Below, piece by piece: positions 34,982 through 43,551 of a DNA stretch of 64,000 nt. The translations under genes were made by a program, and so were the position numbers. Under the pieces are notes generated by a model. That model worked only from the letters and a program-made list of their open reading frames with translations, was not told the origin of the DNA and ran no database searches. The DNA comes from Acidobacteriota bacterium (lineage in GTDB: Bacteria > Acidobacteriota > Terriglobia > Terriglobales > Acidobacteriaceae), in the NCBI GenBank assembly GCA_003225055.1, contig QIAU01000124.1, positions 1 to 64,000 of the forward strand, read 5' to 3'. Every line of letters starts with the position of its first letter. Within the stretch, counting starts at the first letter, position 1.

Positions 34982-36288
34982 TTACCGCCTCCGCCCAAGC
35001 TTGGTCCGGCAGCGGCCGCCTCGGCTTGTGTTTTGGGTGCGGCAGGATCCAGCAGAGCGACGTCGGTTCCGGGCTTCAGGCCCTCGATGGCGGCGCGACT
35101 TTCGCTTTCGGCCTGGATTTTTACTTCGCGGGCTTCAAACGAGCTGCCATTCTTGACGTACGCCACTCGTTTTCCATCTTTAAGAAAAACTGCCTGGCGT
35201 GGAATGTAGGCGATCTTCTTTTTTTCATCGCCCGCGACAACGACCTCTGCAGTAAGCCCGGCGCGCAGTCGGGAATCGGAGTTCGGCAGTTGAATGGTGA
35301 CTTCAAAGCTGCCCGCCGTCGCGTCTTCCCAGAAATTCTTCATAGCCATGCCCGCCACGGTTTTCACCGTACCGTGAAAAACTTGCCCTGGTAGTGCGTC
35401 GAACTGAATCTCGGCGTTTTGCCCGGCTCTGATGTTGCCTCTTTCACGCTCATTGGCTTTCGCGAGCATTTCCATATCAGACGGATCAATGACCCTGGCG
35501 ATGTTATTGCCAGGGCGGACCTGGTCCCCTTCGCGATAATCCGGCAATGACATTCCTCCCCAGAACATGCCGCCGGTGGAGTCAACATTCTTCTCAATGG
35601 CGAGGACGCCGTCCATGGGGGCGGCAACATGCATTTTGTCTATGTTCTGCTGTGCCTGCTTCATTTCTAAGCGCGACTTGTTACTCTTCTCCTGCGCCAA
35701 CTCGATGGTCGCCTGCCCGGACGCCGTATGAGATTTAATGTCCTGCTCAAGTTGCGCCAAGGCTCTTTTTGCCTCGTCCAGAGCGAGGTCGTTTTTCTTG
35801 GCATCGATACTGCTTAAGAGTTCGTTCTTGTTAACTTCCAATTCAGCGCGCCGGACATCGAAACGGGCTTTCAGGAGCGCAACCTTATCCTGCGCAGCCT
35901 GCACCGCGGCATCGGACTTGGCTTTTGTGATCTCCTGCTCGGCTTGTTCGAGCTCCGACCGGCTTTGTTCGAGCTTATACTGCTGCTCGCTGGGATCGAA
36001 CTCCAACACGATCTGGCCCTTCTTCACCGGCGTGCCCGTACGCAGCAGATGCGTAATCTGGAGCGCACCACCGCCAACTTGCGGCGCGCTTAACATCATC
36101 GAGTGGCTGGCGCGTAGCTCTCCGGTCGTATGAACCTTCAGGTCGAGGTCGCCGACTTTCACGGTAGCAACCGGAATGTCGGCCTCACCCCCAGCCGATT
36201 TCGTCCGGCTGGATGCCATCACCACGCCAAGCAAGGCAATGGCGAGCAGGATGACAGAGACGCCTAAAATCGTTGGCCAACGCTGCAC
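34978..36288 (-). CDS. HlyD-type membrane-fusion adaptor (third of three)
   Basis: A 436-residue adaptor. One N-terminal membrane helix is at about 7-26 (ILGVSVILLAIALLGVVMASS). The biotinyl/lipoyl half-domains are split around a long coiled coil (about 115-230, e.g. SEQQYKLEQSRSELEQAEQE and LAQEKSNKSRLEMKQAQQNI). The first half contains GTPVKKGQIVLEFD and the second VAAPMDGVLAIEKN. A beta-barrel domain follows (DALPGQVFHGTVKTVAGM), then the membrane-proximal part with KIAYIPRQAVFLKDGKRVAYVKNG. The C terminus is Gly-rich. In MacAB-like pumps it links the inner-membrane permease to TolC. It overlaps the permease gene by 4 bases. Confidence 0.93.
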   Translation of the reverse strand: MQRWPTILGVSVILLAIALLGVVMASSRTKSAGGEADIPVATVKVGDLDLKVHTTGELRASHSMMLSAPQVGGGALQITHLLRTGTPVKKGQIVLEFDPSEQQYKLEQSRSELEQAEQEITKAKSDAAVQAAQDKVALLKARFDVRRAELEVNKNELLSSIDAKKNDLALDEAKRALAQLEQDIKSHTASGQATIELAQEKSNKSRLEMKQAQQNIDKMHVAAPMDGVLAIEKNVDSTGGMFWGGMSLPDYREGDQVRPGNNIARVIDPSDMEMLAKANERERGNIRAGQNAEIQFDALPGQVFHGTVKTVAGMAMKNFWEDATAGSFEVTIQLPNSDSRLRAGLTAEVVVAGDEKKKIAYIPRQAVFLKDGKRVAYVKNGSSFEAREVKIQAESESRAAIEGLKPGTDVALLDPAAPKTQAEAAAAGPSLGGGGK

Positions 36289-36297
36289 GGAAACTGA

Positions 36298-37545
36298 TTA
36301 CTCCTTTACGGTTGGATCTTTCAGGGCAATCTTATCGCCCAGCCGAAGCCCCTTGGCAACCAGCACCCGGTCGGCGCTCCGGCGGCTCACCTGAATGACT
36401 CGTTCTTCGAATTTCGTTCCGCTGAGGACGTAAGCCACCGAACGCCCCGATCTTTGAAATAAGGCCTGTGCGGGGATGGTCACTGCATTTGGCACACGAT
36501 CGACAATAATGGTCAACTGCGACGTCATGCCGGGACGCAAGCGGCTGTCGGACTGGTCAAGTGTAATTTCCAGCTTAAAATTCCGGGGAAAGGGCCAGCC
36601 TCCTGAAAAGTCGGCCGTGGCGATGGTGCTGATCTCGTGGATATGCCCGGTGAATTGCCGGTCCGGAATAGCGTCCAACTGGACAGTGACTAACTGGCCG
36701 ACCTGCACGCGGCTGCGCTCTGTCTCATCCACCCGGGCGTACACGCGAAGCGAGGAGAGATCGGGCAATTCGGCCAGGAGCGAGCCCGGCCAGGCCCGGT
36801 CTCCGGGCCTAAATGCGGCCTGCCCTTCCGGCCTCCAGAGCTGAACCAGGGAAATCATGCCGTCCCGGGATGCTCGCAGGGTCATCTGCCCAAGGCTGCG
36901 TTCAGCCCGCTCGACGTCATAGAGAGCTTTGCGGCTCGCCTCGGTTTTGCTTTCAAGCGTTGCCTTGGCGGCCGCTCGGTCAGATTTCTGCTTCTCTTCA
37001 GCTTCCCGCACTTTTTGCCGGGCGTCTGCCAGCTTCAGCTTCGCCTCTTCTCCTTCGATCTTGGAGACAATCTCCTGCTTGCTCGCTTCCAGTTCTGCCG
37101 CCGATACGTCATAGCGAGCCTTCATGACGGCGGTTACGTTTTCTTCTTCCGTCAAACGAGCTTGCGCACGGGCTTGTTCGATCTCCGCCTGAGCGGACTT
37201 CAGGGCAGATTGGTTCTGCGCCAGATCCTGCTCGGTCTTCGTCTTGTCGAACTCGACAATGACGTCGCCTTTCTTGACTTGTGCGCCGTCAGTTGCGATC
37301 TTGACGATCTGGAGATCCCCGGCTTCGGCGGGAGCAGTAATGGAAAGCGATCTCAGCGCCTTAACCTCGCCTCGGAACTGGAGCGAATCGACAAACTCGC
37401 CGAGTTTCACTTCGGCGGTAGCAATCGAAGGCGGACGGCTGGTCAGGTGCACAGCGCCTATCGTTCCCGCACTGGCCAGTACGAGCAAAGTAACGGTGGA
37501 CCTCTTCCGTCGTTCCGCCCATAGCCGTCGTAATTTCGCAATCAT
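36298..37545 (-). CDS. HlyD-type membrane-fusion adaptor (second of three)
   Basis: A 415-residue adaptor from the ATG at 37545 (MIAKLRRLWAERRKRSTVTL); the frame is open further but the upstream part overlaps the previous gene and is not adaptor-like. The N-terminal helix is TVTLLVLASAGTIGAVHLT. The first lipoyl half has GAQVKKGDVIVEFD, then an extended coiled coil (AKATLESKTEASRKALYDVE), the second half LRASRDGMISLVQLW and the barrel LDAIPDRQFTGHIHEISTIA. The final domain reads TIPAQALFQRSGRSVAYVLSG. The KKGD-x-x-x-E-F-D segment is shared with its two neighbours. It begins 5 bases after the stop of the first adaptor and ends 9 bases before the third. Confidence 0.92.
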   Translation of the reverse strand: MIAKLRRLWAERRKRSTVTLLVLASAGTIGAVHLTSRPPSIATAEVKLGEFVDSLQFRGEVKALRSLSITAPAEAGDLQIVKIATDGAQVKKGDVIVEFDKTKTEQDLAQNQSALKSAQAEIEQARAQARLTEEENVTAVMKARYDVSAAELEASKQEIVSKIEGEEAKLKLADARQKVREAEEKQKSDRAAAKATLESKTEASRKALYDVERAERSLGQMTLRASRDGMISLVQLWRPEGQAAFRPGDRAWPGSLLAELPDLSSLRVYARVDETERSRVQVGQLVTVQLDAIPDRQFTGHIHEISTIATADFSGGWPFPRNFKLEITLDQSDSRLRPGMTSQLTIIVDRVPNAVTIPAQALFQRSGRSVAYVLSGTKFEERVIQVSRRSADRVLVAKGLRLGDKIALKDPTVKE

Positions 37546-37550
37546 TGTGA

Positions 37551-38708
37551 TCAGCTCGAAGTACGGCTGTGATCCCCGCCGTCCACATCGACGGCAGCGG
37601 AAAGGTCCGGCATCAAGCGGGGGTCGCTGCCTTCGATGGAAAAAATCGCAGTAAAGGTGCGCACCTTGGCGGAAAAGCTTCCGTTCCTGGCGATGGGCGA
37701 AATCTGCTCGAGTTTGCCGGCAAATACCATTTCCGGGTAGGCATCGAGGCGCACGGTTGCAGACCGTCCAATCTTCAAGGACAGGAAATCTTCCTGGTTT
37801 ACCTGGACGAGCACTTCCATCCTGGAGGGATCCACCACCTGCATGAAAGGCACTCCGGGACGCACCTGATCCCCTTCCTGCACCTCTCCCATTTTCCCTT
37901 GCTTCCAAATCGTGTTCAGGACCACGACTCCGTCAATCGGCGAGTGCACCTGCATCAATTCCGCATTCTTCTGCGCGTGACGCATGGTTTGGCGCGTGCG
38001 ATCACGCTGGATCTCAAGGATCTGAATGGCCGCGCTCGCCGCCTTCCTTTTCAGCTCGAAGGTCTCTCGAAGCTGCTGGAGGGCAGCCTTCGCCTGTTCG
38101 AGATTCTCTTGTGCCTTTTCAACGTCGATGCGGGAAAGAATATCGGCCTTCTGGATTTCCAGTTGCGCCTTGCTCAAATCACTGCCGGCTTGCTCGAGTT
38201 CGGTCTCGTCCTTGGCGTGGGCTGCGTTTTCCTTGGCCTGCTCTTGCGAAACCTGGTCGACAAGCTTGTTGTATTCGGCCTGCTTATCGAGGGCATCGCG
38301 GATTTGTGCCTGACGATCAAACTCGACCAGCACGTCGCCTCGCCTCACGCGGGCTCCCGCCGGCAGCAGTTTCGTAATCGTGAGAATGCCCACTTGCTGT
38401 CCTGAAAGCATGGGCGCGAGAATGGCCCGGGCCTGGATAGCCTCGGTTATTCCTTTCAACCGCAGGCCCGGGCCGATGTTGTTTCCGATTGGAGAGGCCA
38501 CCCTTGAATACGTTCGAGGCGCAGTCGTCTTGCGCAGAACGAAGCCCAGGACAGCGGCAAGCACGAGCACAATCGCGACCGCGACCAGCCATTTTTGCGG
38601 TCGCGGGGGCGGCGTTGCCAGAGGAGGGCCGATCGGCTCAGGAGCGACCTCTGGGGACCCCGCCGGTCTTGCCAGCGGCTCGGCTACTTCATTCCGAAAT
38701 GATCGCAT
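37551..38708 (-). CDS. HlyD-type membrane-fusion adaptor (first of three)
   Basis: A 385-residue adaptor from the ATG at 38708 (MRSFRNEVAEPLAR). It has an unusual Pro/Ala-rich cytoplasmic N-terminal segment of about 37 residues (PAGSPEVAPEPIGPPLATPP), then a membrane helix at about 40-58. The first lipoyl half has GARVRRGDVLVEFD, followed by a long Gln/Glu/Lys coiled coil (about 130-240) and the second half VHSPIDGVVVLNTIWKQGK. The barrel part reads RLDAYPEMVFAGKLEQISPI. The C terminus is shorter than in the two following adaptors. It is the first gene of the operon and is transcribed away from the RND gene pair across a 0.6 kb gap. Confidence 0.92.
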   Translation of the reverse strand: MRSFRNEVAEPLARPAGSPEVAPEPIGPPLATPPPRPQKWLVAVAIVLVLAAVLGFVLRKTTAPRTYSRVASPIGNNIGPGLRLKGITEAIQARAILAPMLSGQQVGILTITKLLPAGARVRRGDVLVEFDRQAQIRDALDKQAEYNKLVDQVSQEQAKENAAHAKDETELEQAGSDLSKAQLEIQKADILSRIDVEKAQENLEQAKAALQQLRETFELKRKAASAAIQILEIQRDRTRQTMRHAQKNAELMQVHSPIDGVVVLNTIWKQGKMGEVQEGDQVRPGVPFMQVVDPSRMEVLVQVNQEDFLSLKIGRSATVRLDAYPEMVFAGKLEQISPIARNGSFSAKVRTFTAIFSIEGSDPRLMPDLSAAVDVDGGDHSRTSS

Positions 38709-39344
38709 GCGATTACGTCCGCTGCTTGGACACAAACCGGCTCTTGCTTCCGCGAGGCGCCTATTCTAGAAACAGGTATTATCCATCAAGATTAGACACC
38801 AGTAAAAGCAGAATCTCTGTTGTGTCAAACGGGTTTCCAATCATTCCAGCCGCGGACCCTACAGACAGGACCCAAGGAACCGCAACGCCCCCGATCGCTA
38901 GAGTCTGTCGTCTGCGGGCGAGAACCAATCTCCGCGCTGGACTGGTACGAAAATACCCTTGCTGACTCGGGACCGTCTCTTTCAGAACGCAAACCCCTGC
39001 CCAGCTTGCGATCAAAATTGAAAAACGCCGACGCTAAGTGCGAGATTCCAGCAGTCAAATGAACGGTGTTTTGACTCTTTCGAGGTCGGCTTGGGCCCTT
39101 GCCTTCATCCCTGGCGGTAATAAGGTGAAACGCATCGGGACGGGCGGGGCAGTTCGCCCCTGCCCACACAGGCGACGGCTGTTTTGTGATAGAGAAACGC
39201 AAAACTTCGAATCCTTCCGCCCAGCTCGGAAATCAGATGATTAAACATCTTAGGGGTAAGGGCCCTGAAGCAGAGCCCTCCAAAGCTGGAGTTTCGTATC
39301 CCACAACAGAGATGGATGAGTTGTTTTCGACCTAAGGGGAACTT
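38709..39344. other. divergent regulatory region of the efflux island
   Basis: A 636-base gap between the adaptor operon (minus) and the RND operon (plus), so it should hold both promoters. No gene was recognised. A strong hairpin lies at 39142-39165 (see separate entry). AGGGGA sits 7 bases before the RND adaptor ATG at 39345. No regulator gene or clear operator palindrome adjoins either operon; a TetR- or MarR-type repressor gene, common for such pumps, is absent from this window. Confidence 0.5.
39142..39165. promoter_or_regulatory. GC-rich hairpin in the efflux-island divergent region
   Basis: GGGCGGGGC (39142-39150) pairs with GCCCC-T-GCCC (39156-39165) around the loop AGTTC, giving a nine-pair stem with one bulged T. 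No T-run follows. It could be an attenuator, an operator-like palindrome or a repeat copy. It lies about 180 bases upstream of the RND adaptor start. Confidence 0.4.
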
Positions 39345-40469
39345 ATGGCGAAAAGAATGCTCCTGATGCTGGCCGTGATCGTAATCCTCCTCACGACCCT
39401 GGGCTTCATAAAATTCAGGCAAATTCAGTCGGCGGTGCACGCGGCGTCGTTTCAGCCGCCTCCCGAGTCGGTGACCACCATTGTCGCGGAGCAAGAACAG
39501 TGGCCGGCAACGATGAATGTGATCGGCACGATGGAGGCTGTTCAGGGCGTTACGGTAAGCGCCGATCTTCCGGGCACGGTGGCGCGCATCAATTTTGATT
39601 CGGGCAAGTCGGTGCATGCAGGCGACGTACTGGTAGAACTGGACACTCGGCAGGAGCGTGCTCAACTGGCGGCCCTCGAGGCGCAGCGCGACCTCGCCCG
39701 CCTCAATTTCACCCGCATGCAGCAACTGGCGAACGAGGGCGTCATTTCCCGGATGGACTACGACCGGGCTACGGCCGAGCAACGGCAAACCGAAGCCAAC
39801 GTGGCGGAGGTGCGCGCCACGATCGAACGAAAGACGATTCGTGCGCCCTTCTCAGGAATCCTGGGTATTCGCAAGATCAATCTCGGACAGTATCTTCCCG
39901 GAGGCGGACCCGTTGTTTCCCTGCAATCGCTCAATCCTATTTATGTGAATTTTGGCGTGCCGCAACAGGTCGCGGGGCAGGCACGGAGCGGCCGCACCCT
40001 GCGCGTGAGTGCAGAACAGCTTCCTGGCCAGGCATTCACGGGCCGAGTTACGGCTATCGATTCTGTCATCGACGAAGGAACCCGGAACTTTCAGGTGCAG
40101 GGGACCCTCTCGAATCCGGAGGGAAAATTGCGCCCCGGCATGTTCGTCCAGGTGGATCTGGCGTTAGGCGCAGGCCGCCCGGCAATCACGTTACCTGCGT
40201 CCGCTATCAGCTACGCGCCTTACGGAGACTCGGTCTTTATTGTTACCGGCCTCAAGGACCAGAAAGGACAAAGCTATCGCGGGGTGCGTCAGCAGTTCGT
40301 GAAAGTTCAAGGCTCGCGTGGCGACCAGGTCGCGGTGATCTCGGGCGTAAACCCCGGCGACGAAGTGGTGACCTCGGGCGTGTTCAAGCTGCGCAATGGC
40401 GCGGCGGTTCAAGTCGACAATAAGGTTAAGCCCGGGAACAACCCGGCTCCCAAGCCCGAGGATAGCTAA
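39345..40469 (+). CDS. RND efflux pump periplasmic adaptor (MexA/AcrA-type)
   Basis: A 374-residue adaptor. The N terminus is a signal-anchor helix (MLLMLAVIVILLTTLGFIKF). The lipoyl half-domain contains VSADLPGTVARINFDSGKSVHAGDVLVELD, the helical hairpin is short (about 100-160), and the second half has IRAPFSGILGIRKINLGQYL. The barrel domain has TGRVTAIDSVIDEGTRNFQV, a family hallmark. The membrane-proximal domain contains TLPASAISYAPYGDSVFIV. It is 8 bases short of no gap: its stop at 40469 directly abuts the pump start at 40470, so the two are one transcript. It links the RND pump to a TolC-type channel. Confidence 0.94.
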   Translation: MAKRMLLMLAVIVILLTTLGFIKFRQIQSAVHAASFQPPPESVTTIVAEQEQWPATMNVIGTMEAVQGVTVSADLPGTVARINFDSGKSVHAGDVLVELDTRQERAQLAALEAQRDLARLNFTRMQQLANEGVISRMDYDRATAEQRQTEANVAEVRATIERKTIRAPFSGILGIRKINLGQYLPGGGPVVSLQSLNPIYVNFGVPQQVAGQARSGRTLRVSAEQLPGQAFTGRVTAIDSVIDEGTRNFQVQGTLSNPEGKLRPGMFVQVDLALGAGRPAITLPASAISYAPYGDSVFIVTGLKDQKGQSYRGVRQQFVKVQGSRGDQVAVISGVNPGDEVVTSGVFKLRNGAAVQVDNKVKPGNNPAPKPEDS

Positions 40470-43400
40470 ATGAAGTTCACCGATCTGTTCATTAAGCGGC
40501 CGGTCCTGGCGGTCGTGGTCAGCCTGGTGATCCTGATTGCCGGTCTGCAGTCCATACGCTCTCTGAGCGTGCGTCAGTACCCGCGCAGCGACATTGCCGT
40601 GGTGCAGGTCTCGACGACGTACGTCGGCGCCAACGCGGATTTGGTGCGTGGGTTCATTACCACGCCGCTGGAGCGGGTGATTGCCAGCGCCGACGGCATC
40701 GACTACATGGAGTCGTCGAGCGCGCAGGGTGTGAGCACGATAACCGTACACCTGAAGCTCAACTACGACACCAATGCTGCGCTCACCCAAATCCAGGCCA
40801 AGGTGGCGCAGGTTCGCAATGACCTGCCGCCTGAGGCTGAGGCGCCGGTTATCGAGCTCGAGACTGCGGACAATCAGTTTGCCGCCATGTATCTGGGCTT
40901 CTCGTCCAGCGATCTCGATCAGAACCAGATCACCGATTATCTGACGCGGGTGGTACAGCCCAAACTTAGCGCCATCAGCGGGGTTCAGCGCGCCGACATT
41001 CTCGGCGACCGCACCTTTGCCATGCGAATCTGGCTTAAGCCGGAGGAGATGGCCGCGCATGGCATCTCTCCTTCCGCCGTGCGAGATGCCTTGGCCAGGA
41101 ACAACTACCTTTCGGCGCTCGGCAGTACCAAAGGTTCGATGGTTTCGGTGAACCTGGTCGCCAACACCGATCTGCGCACGCCGGAAGAGTTCCGTCAGCT
41201 TGTCGTCAAGCAAGAAAATGGCGTGGTCGTTCGCCTCGGTGACATCGCCGACGTCGTGCTGGGCGCCCAGAACTACGAGCAGGACGTACGCTTCAATGGG
41301 GAGACGGCGACGTTCATGGGAGTGTGGGTGCTTCCTACCGCCAACTCGCTGGAGGTGATCAAGAACGTTCGCCAGGCCATACCCGGAATCCGGGCTCAAT
41401 TGCCCGCGGGGATGAAAGTCGGCATTCCGTATGACTCGACCGAGTACATCCAAGATGCCATCAACGAAGTGCTCAGAACCCTGACCGAGACTCTTCTGAT
41501 CGTTGTAGTCGTAATCTTCCTGTTTCTCGGCTCGATGCGCTCTGTGCTTATCCCGGTCGTCGCCATTCCGATTTCACTGGTGGGAGCCGTGTTCCTGATG
41601 CTGGTCGCGGGCTTTACCATCAATTTGTTGACGCTGCTCGCCGTCGTGCTCTCTGTCGGTCTCGTAGTCGACGACGCGATTGTCATGGTCGAGAACGTCG
41701 AGCGCCATCTTCAGGGTGGCAAGGCGCCGCTGCGCGCGGCTCTCGATGCGGCGCGCGAATTGGTCGGTCCGATCATCGCGATGACAATCACGCTGGCCGC
41801 GGTATATACGCCCGTGGGTATCCAGGGCGGCTTGACCGGCGCGCTGTTCCGCGAATTCGCGTTCACTCTGGCCGGAGCCGTGATTGTGTCCGGCATCGTG
41901 GCGCTGACGCTTTCTCCCATGATGGGATCGAAGTTGCTGCGCGCCGGAGACACCGAACAGGGCTTCGCAGGCTGGATCAATCGCCGTTTCGAAAGTGTGC
42001 GCCGGACATATCTGAATACTCTGGCCGGCACTCTTCGCTACCGGCCGGTGGTTCTGGTCCTCTGGGGCATCGTCATTCTGCTAATGGTTCCTTTTTACAT
42101 GTTCTCTCAGCGGGAACTGGCGCCGGCCGAGGATCAGGGCGTGGTCTTCGGAGTCATCCAAGCCTCTCCTAATTCCACGATTGATCAGACGAAGCTGTTC
42201 ACCAACGAGGTCTACGACGTCTACCATTCGTTCCCGGAGAGCCAAAGCATTTTCCAGATTACGACTCCCACGGGCGGTTTCGGCGGCATGGTAACGAAGC
42301 CCTGGAGCGAGCGGAAGAAGACCGCGCAACAGTTGCTGCTCGAGTCCGCCGGACCGCTGTCGAGAATTCCGGGGATCCGCGTGATCCCGCTGACGCCGCC
42401 TCCCCTGCCGGGCGGGGGAGACTTCCCAGTCGATTTCGTGGTTGCCTCCGCGGCTGAGCCGCAGCAATTGGCCGAGTTAGCCAAGCAGCTTGTCGGGAAG
42501 GCGTTTAAGAGTGGCCTGTTCATCTACGCCGACTCCGACCTGAAATTCGACCAGCCGCAAGCCGAGGTCGTTTTCGACCGCGACAAACTCCGGGCACAAG
42601 GGGTCGACCTGAGCCAGGCGGGCCAAGATCTCTCCACCATGCTGGGCGGAAATTATGTGAACCGTTTCAGCATTCAGGGGCGGAGTTACAAGGTTATTCC
42701 GCAGATCAAGCGCGCCGAACGGCTGACGCCTGACCAGCTCTCCGAGATCTATGTTACGGGTTCGCAGAACAAGCTGGTGCCGCTATCCACCTTTGCCAGC
42801 CTGCGCACCACAACCGAGCCGCGAGAGCTAAAGAAATTTCAGCAGCTCAATGCCGTGCGCATCCAGGGCGTGATCCCCCCTGGCATACCACTCGACCAGG
42901 CGTTGCGTATGCTGGAGGACGAGGCTAAGACCATCCTCCCGCAGGGATTCACCATCGACTACGCCGGCGAGTCGCGGCAGCTTCGGACCGAGGGCAGCAA
43001 ATTTCTCAGCACGTTCTTGCTCTCGGGAATTCTGATTTACCTGGTTTTGGCAGCCCAGTTCGAGAGTTTCCGCGATCCGTTCATCATCCTCGCAGGCTCG
43101 GTGCCACTGGCCATTTCTGGAGCGCTCCTGTTCTCGTTCCTCGGCCTGACGACGCTCAATATCTACAGCCAGGTAGGGTTAATCACCCTGGTGGGATTGG
43201 TGTCGAAAAACGGCATCCTTATTGTGGAGTTCGCCAATCATCTGCAAGAAGCAGGCATGGAGAAGCTAGAGGCAGTGATCGAGGCGGCTGGCACTCGCCT
43301 GCGCCCGATCCTGATGACCACCGCGGCTACTGTGATCGGCCACTTTCCCCTTGTCTTGGCAAAAGGCCCCGGAGCAGGAGCCCGCAACAGCATCGGCATC

Positions 43401-43541
43401 ATGCTAGTAAGCGGGATGATTATCGGCACGGCGTTCACCCTGTTCGTCGTGCCCTCGATCTACATGCTCGTGGCCCGCACACGAAGTGCCGTGTTGGAGA
43501 ATGCGAACGAAAGGGAGCTTGCGGTTTCCGAGGCGGCGTAG
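40470..43541 (+). CDS. RND multidrug efflux pump, HAE1 family
   Basis: A 1023-residue proton-driven pump. The first helix LFIKRPVLAVVVSLVILIAG is the RND opening. The second block of helices starts at about 335. The proton-relay Asp pair is in SVGLVVDDAIVMVENVERHL (AcrB D407/D408), and the matching Lys of AcrB K940 is in LVGLVSKNGILIVEFANHL. Two large periplasmic domains (about 30-330 and 560-860) flank them. The C terminus ends ENANERELAVSEAA. Substrates are usually hydrophobic or cationic compounds; specificity cannot be read from the sequence. It is translationally adjacent to its adaptor. No channel gene follows, so it probably uses the TolC-type protein at 31991-33625 or one elsewhere. 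Confidence 0.96.
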   Translation: MKFTDLFIKRPVLAVVVSLVILIAGLQSIRSLSVRQYPRSDIAVVQVSTTYVGANADLVRGFITTPLERVIASADGIDYMESSSAQGVSTITVHLKLNYDTNAALTQIQAKVAQVRNDLPPEAEAPVIELETADNQFAAMYLGFSSSDLDQNQITDYLTRVVQPKLSAISGVQRADILGDRTFAMRIWLKPEEMAAHGISPSAVRDALARNNYLSALGSTKGSMVSVNLVANTDLRTPEEFRQLVVKQENGVVVRLGDIADVVLGAQNYEQDVRFNGETATFMGVWVLPTANSLEVIKNVRQAIPGIRAQLPAGMKVGIPYDSTEYIQDAINEVLRTLTETLLIVVVVIFLFLGSMRSVLIPVVAIPISLVGAVFLMLVAGFTINLLTLLAVVLSVGLVVDDAIVMVENVERHLQGGKAPLRAALDAARELVGPIIAMTITLAAVYTPVGIQGGLTGALFREFAFTLAGAVIVSGIVALTLSPMMGSKLLRAGDTEQGFAGWINRRFESVRRTYLNTLAGTLRYRPVVLVLWGIVILLMVPFYMFSQRELAPAEDQGVVFGVIQASPNSTIDQTKLFTNEVYDVYHSFPESQSIFQITTPTGGFGGMVTKPWSERKKTAQQLLLESAGPLSRIPGIRVIPLTPPPLPGGGDFPVDFVVASAAEPQQLAELAKQLVGKAFKSGLFIYADSDLKFDQPQAEVVFDRDKLRAQGVDLSQAGQDLSTMLGGNYVNRFSIQGRSYKVIPQIKRAERLTPDQLSEIYVTGSQNKLVPLSTFASLRTTTEPRELKKFQQLNAVRIQGVIPPGIPLDQALRMLEDEAKTILPQGFTIDYAGESRQLRTEGSKFLSTFLLSGILIYLVLAAQFESFRDPFIILAGSVPLAISGALLFSFLGLTTLNIYSQVGLITLVGLVSKNGILIVEFANHLQEAGMEKLEAVIEAAGTRLRPILMTTAATVIGHFPLVLAKGPGAGARNSIGIMLVSGMIIGTAFTLFVVPSIYMLVARTRSAVLENANERELAVSEAA

Positions 43542-43551
43542 AATGTGATTC

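Noticed and set aside
36298-37908. The 536-residue form of the second adaptor.
   Set aside because: The first 120 residues overlap the previous adaptor gene and read as a basic Arg/Gly/Cys mix without signal or domain; the ATG at 37545 begins an ordinary adaptor.
38820-39244. Several open frames in the divergent region of the efflux island, such as 38820-39062 (+).
   Set aside because: None has a convincing start, ribosome-binding site or recognisable protein pattern; composition looks non-coding.
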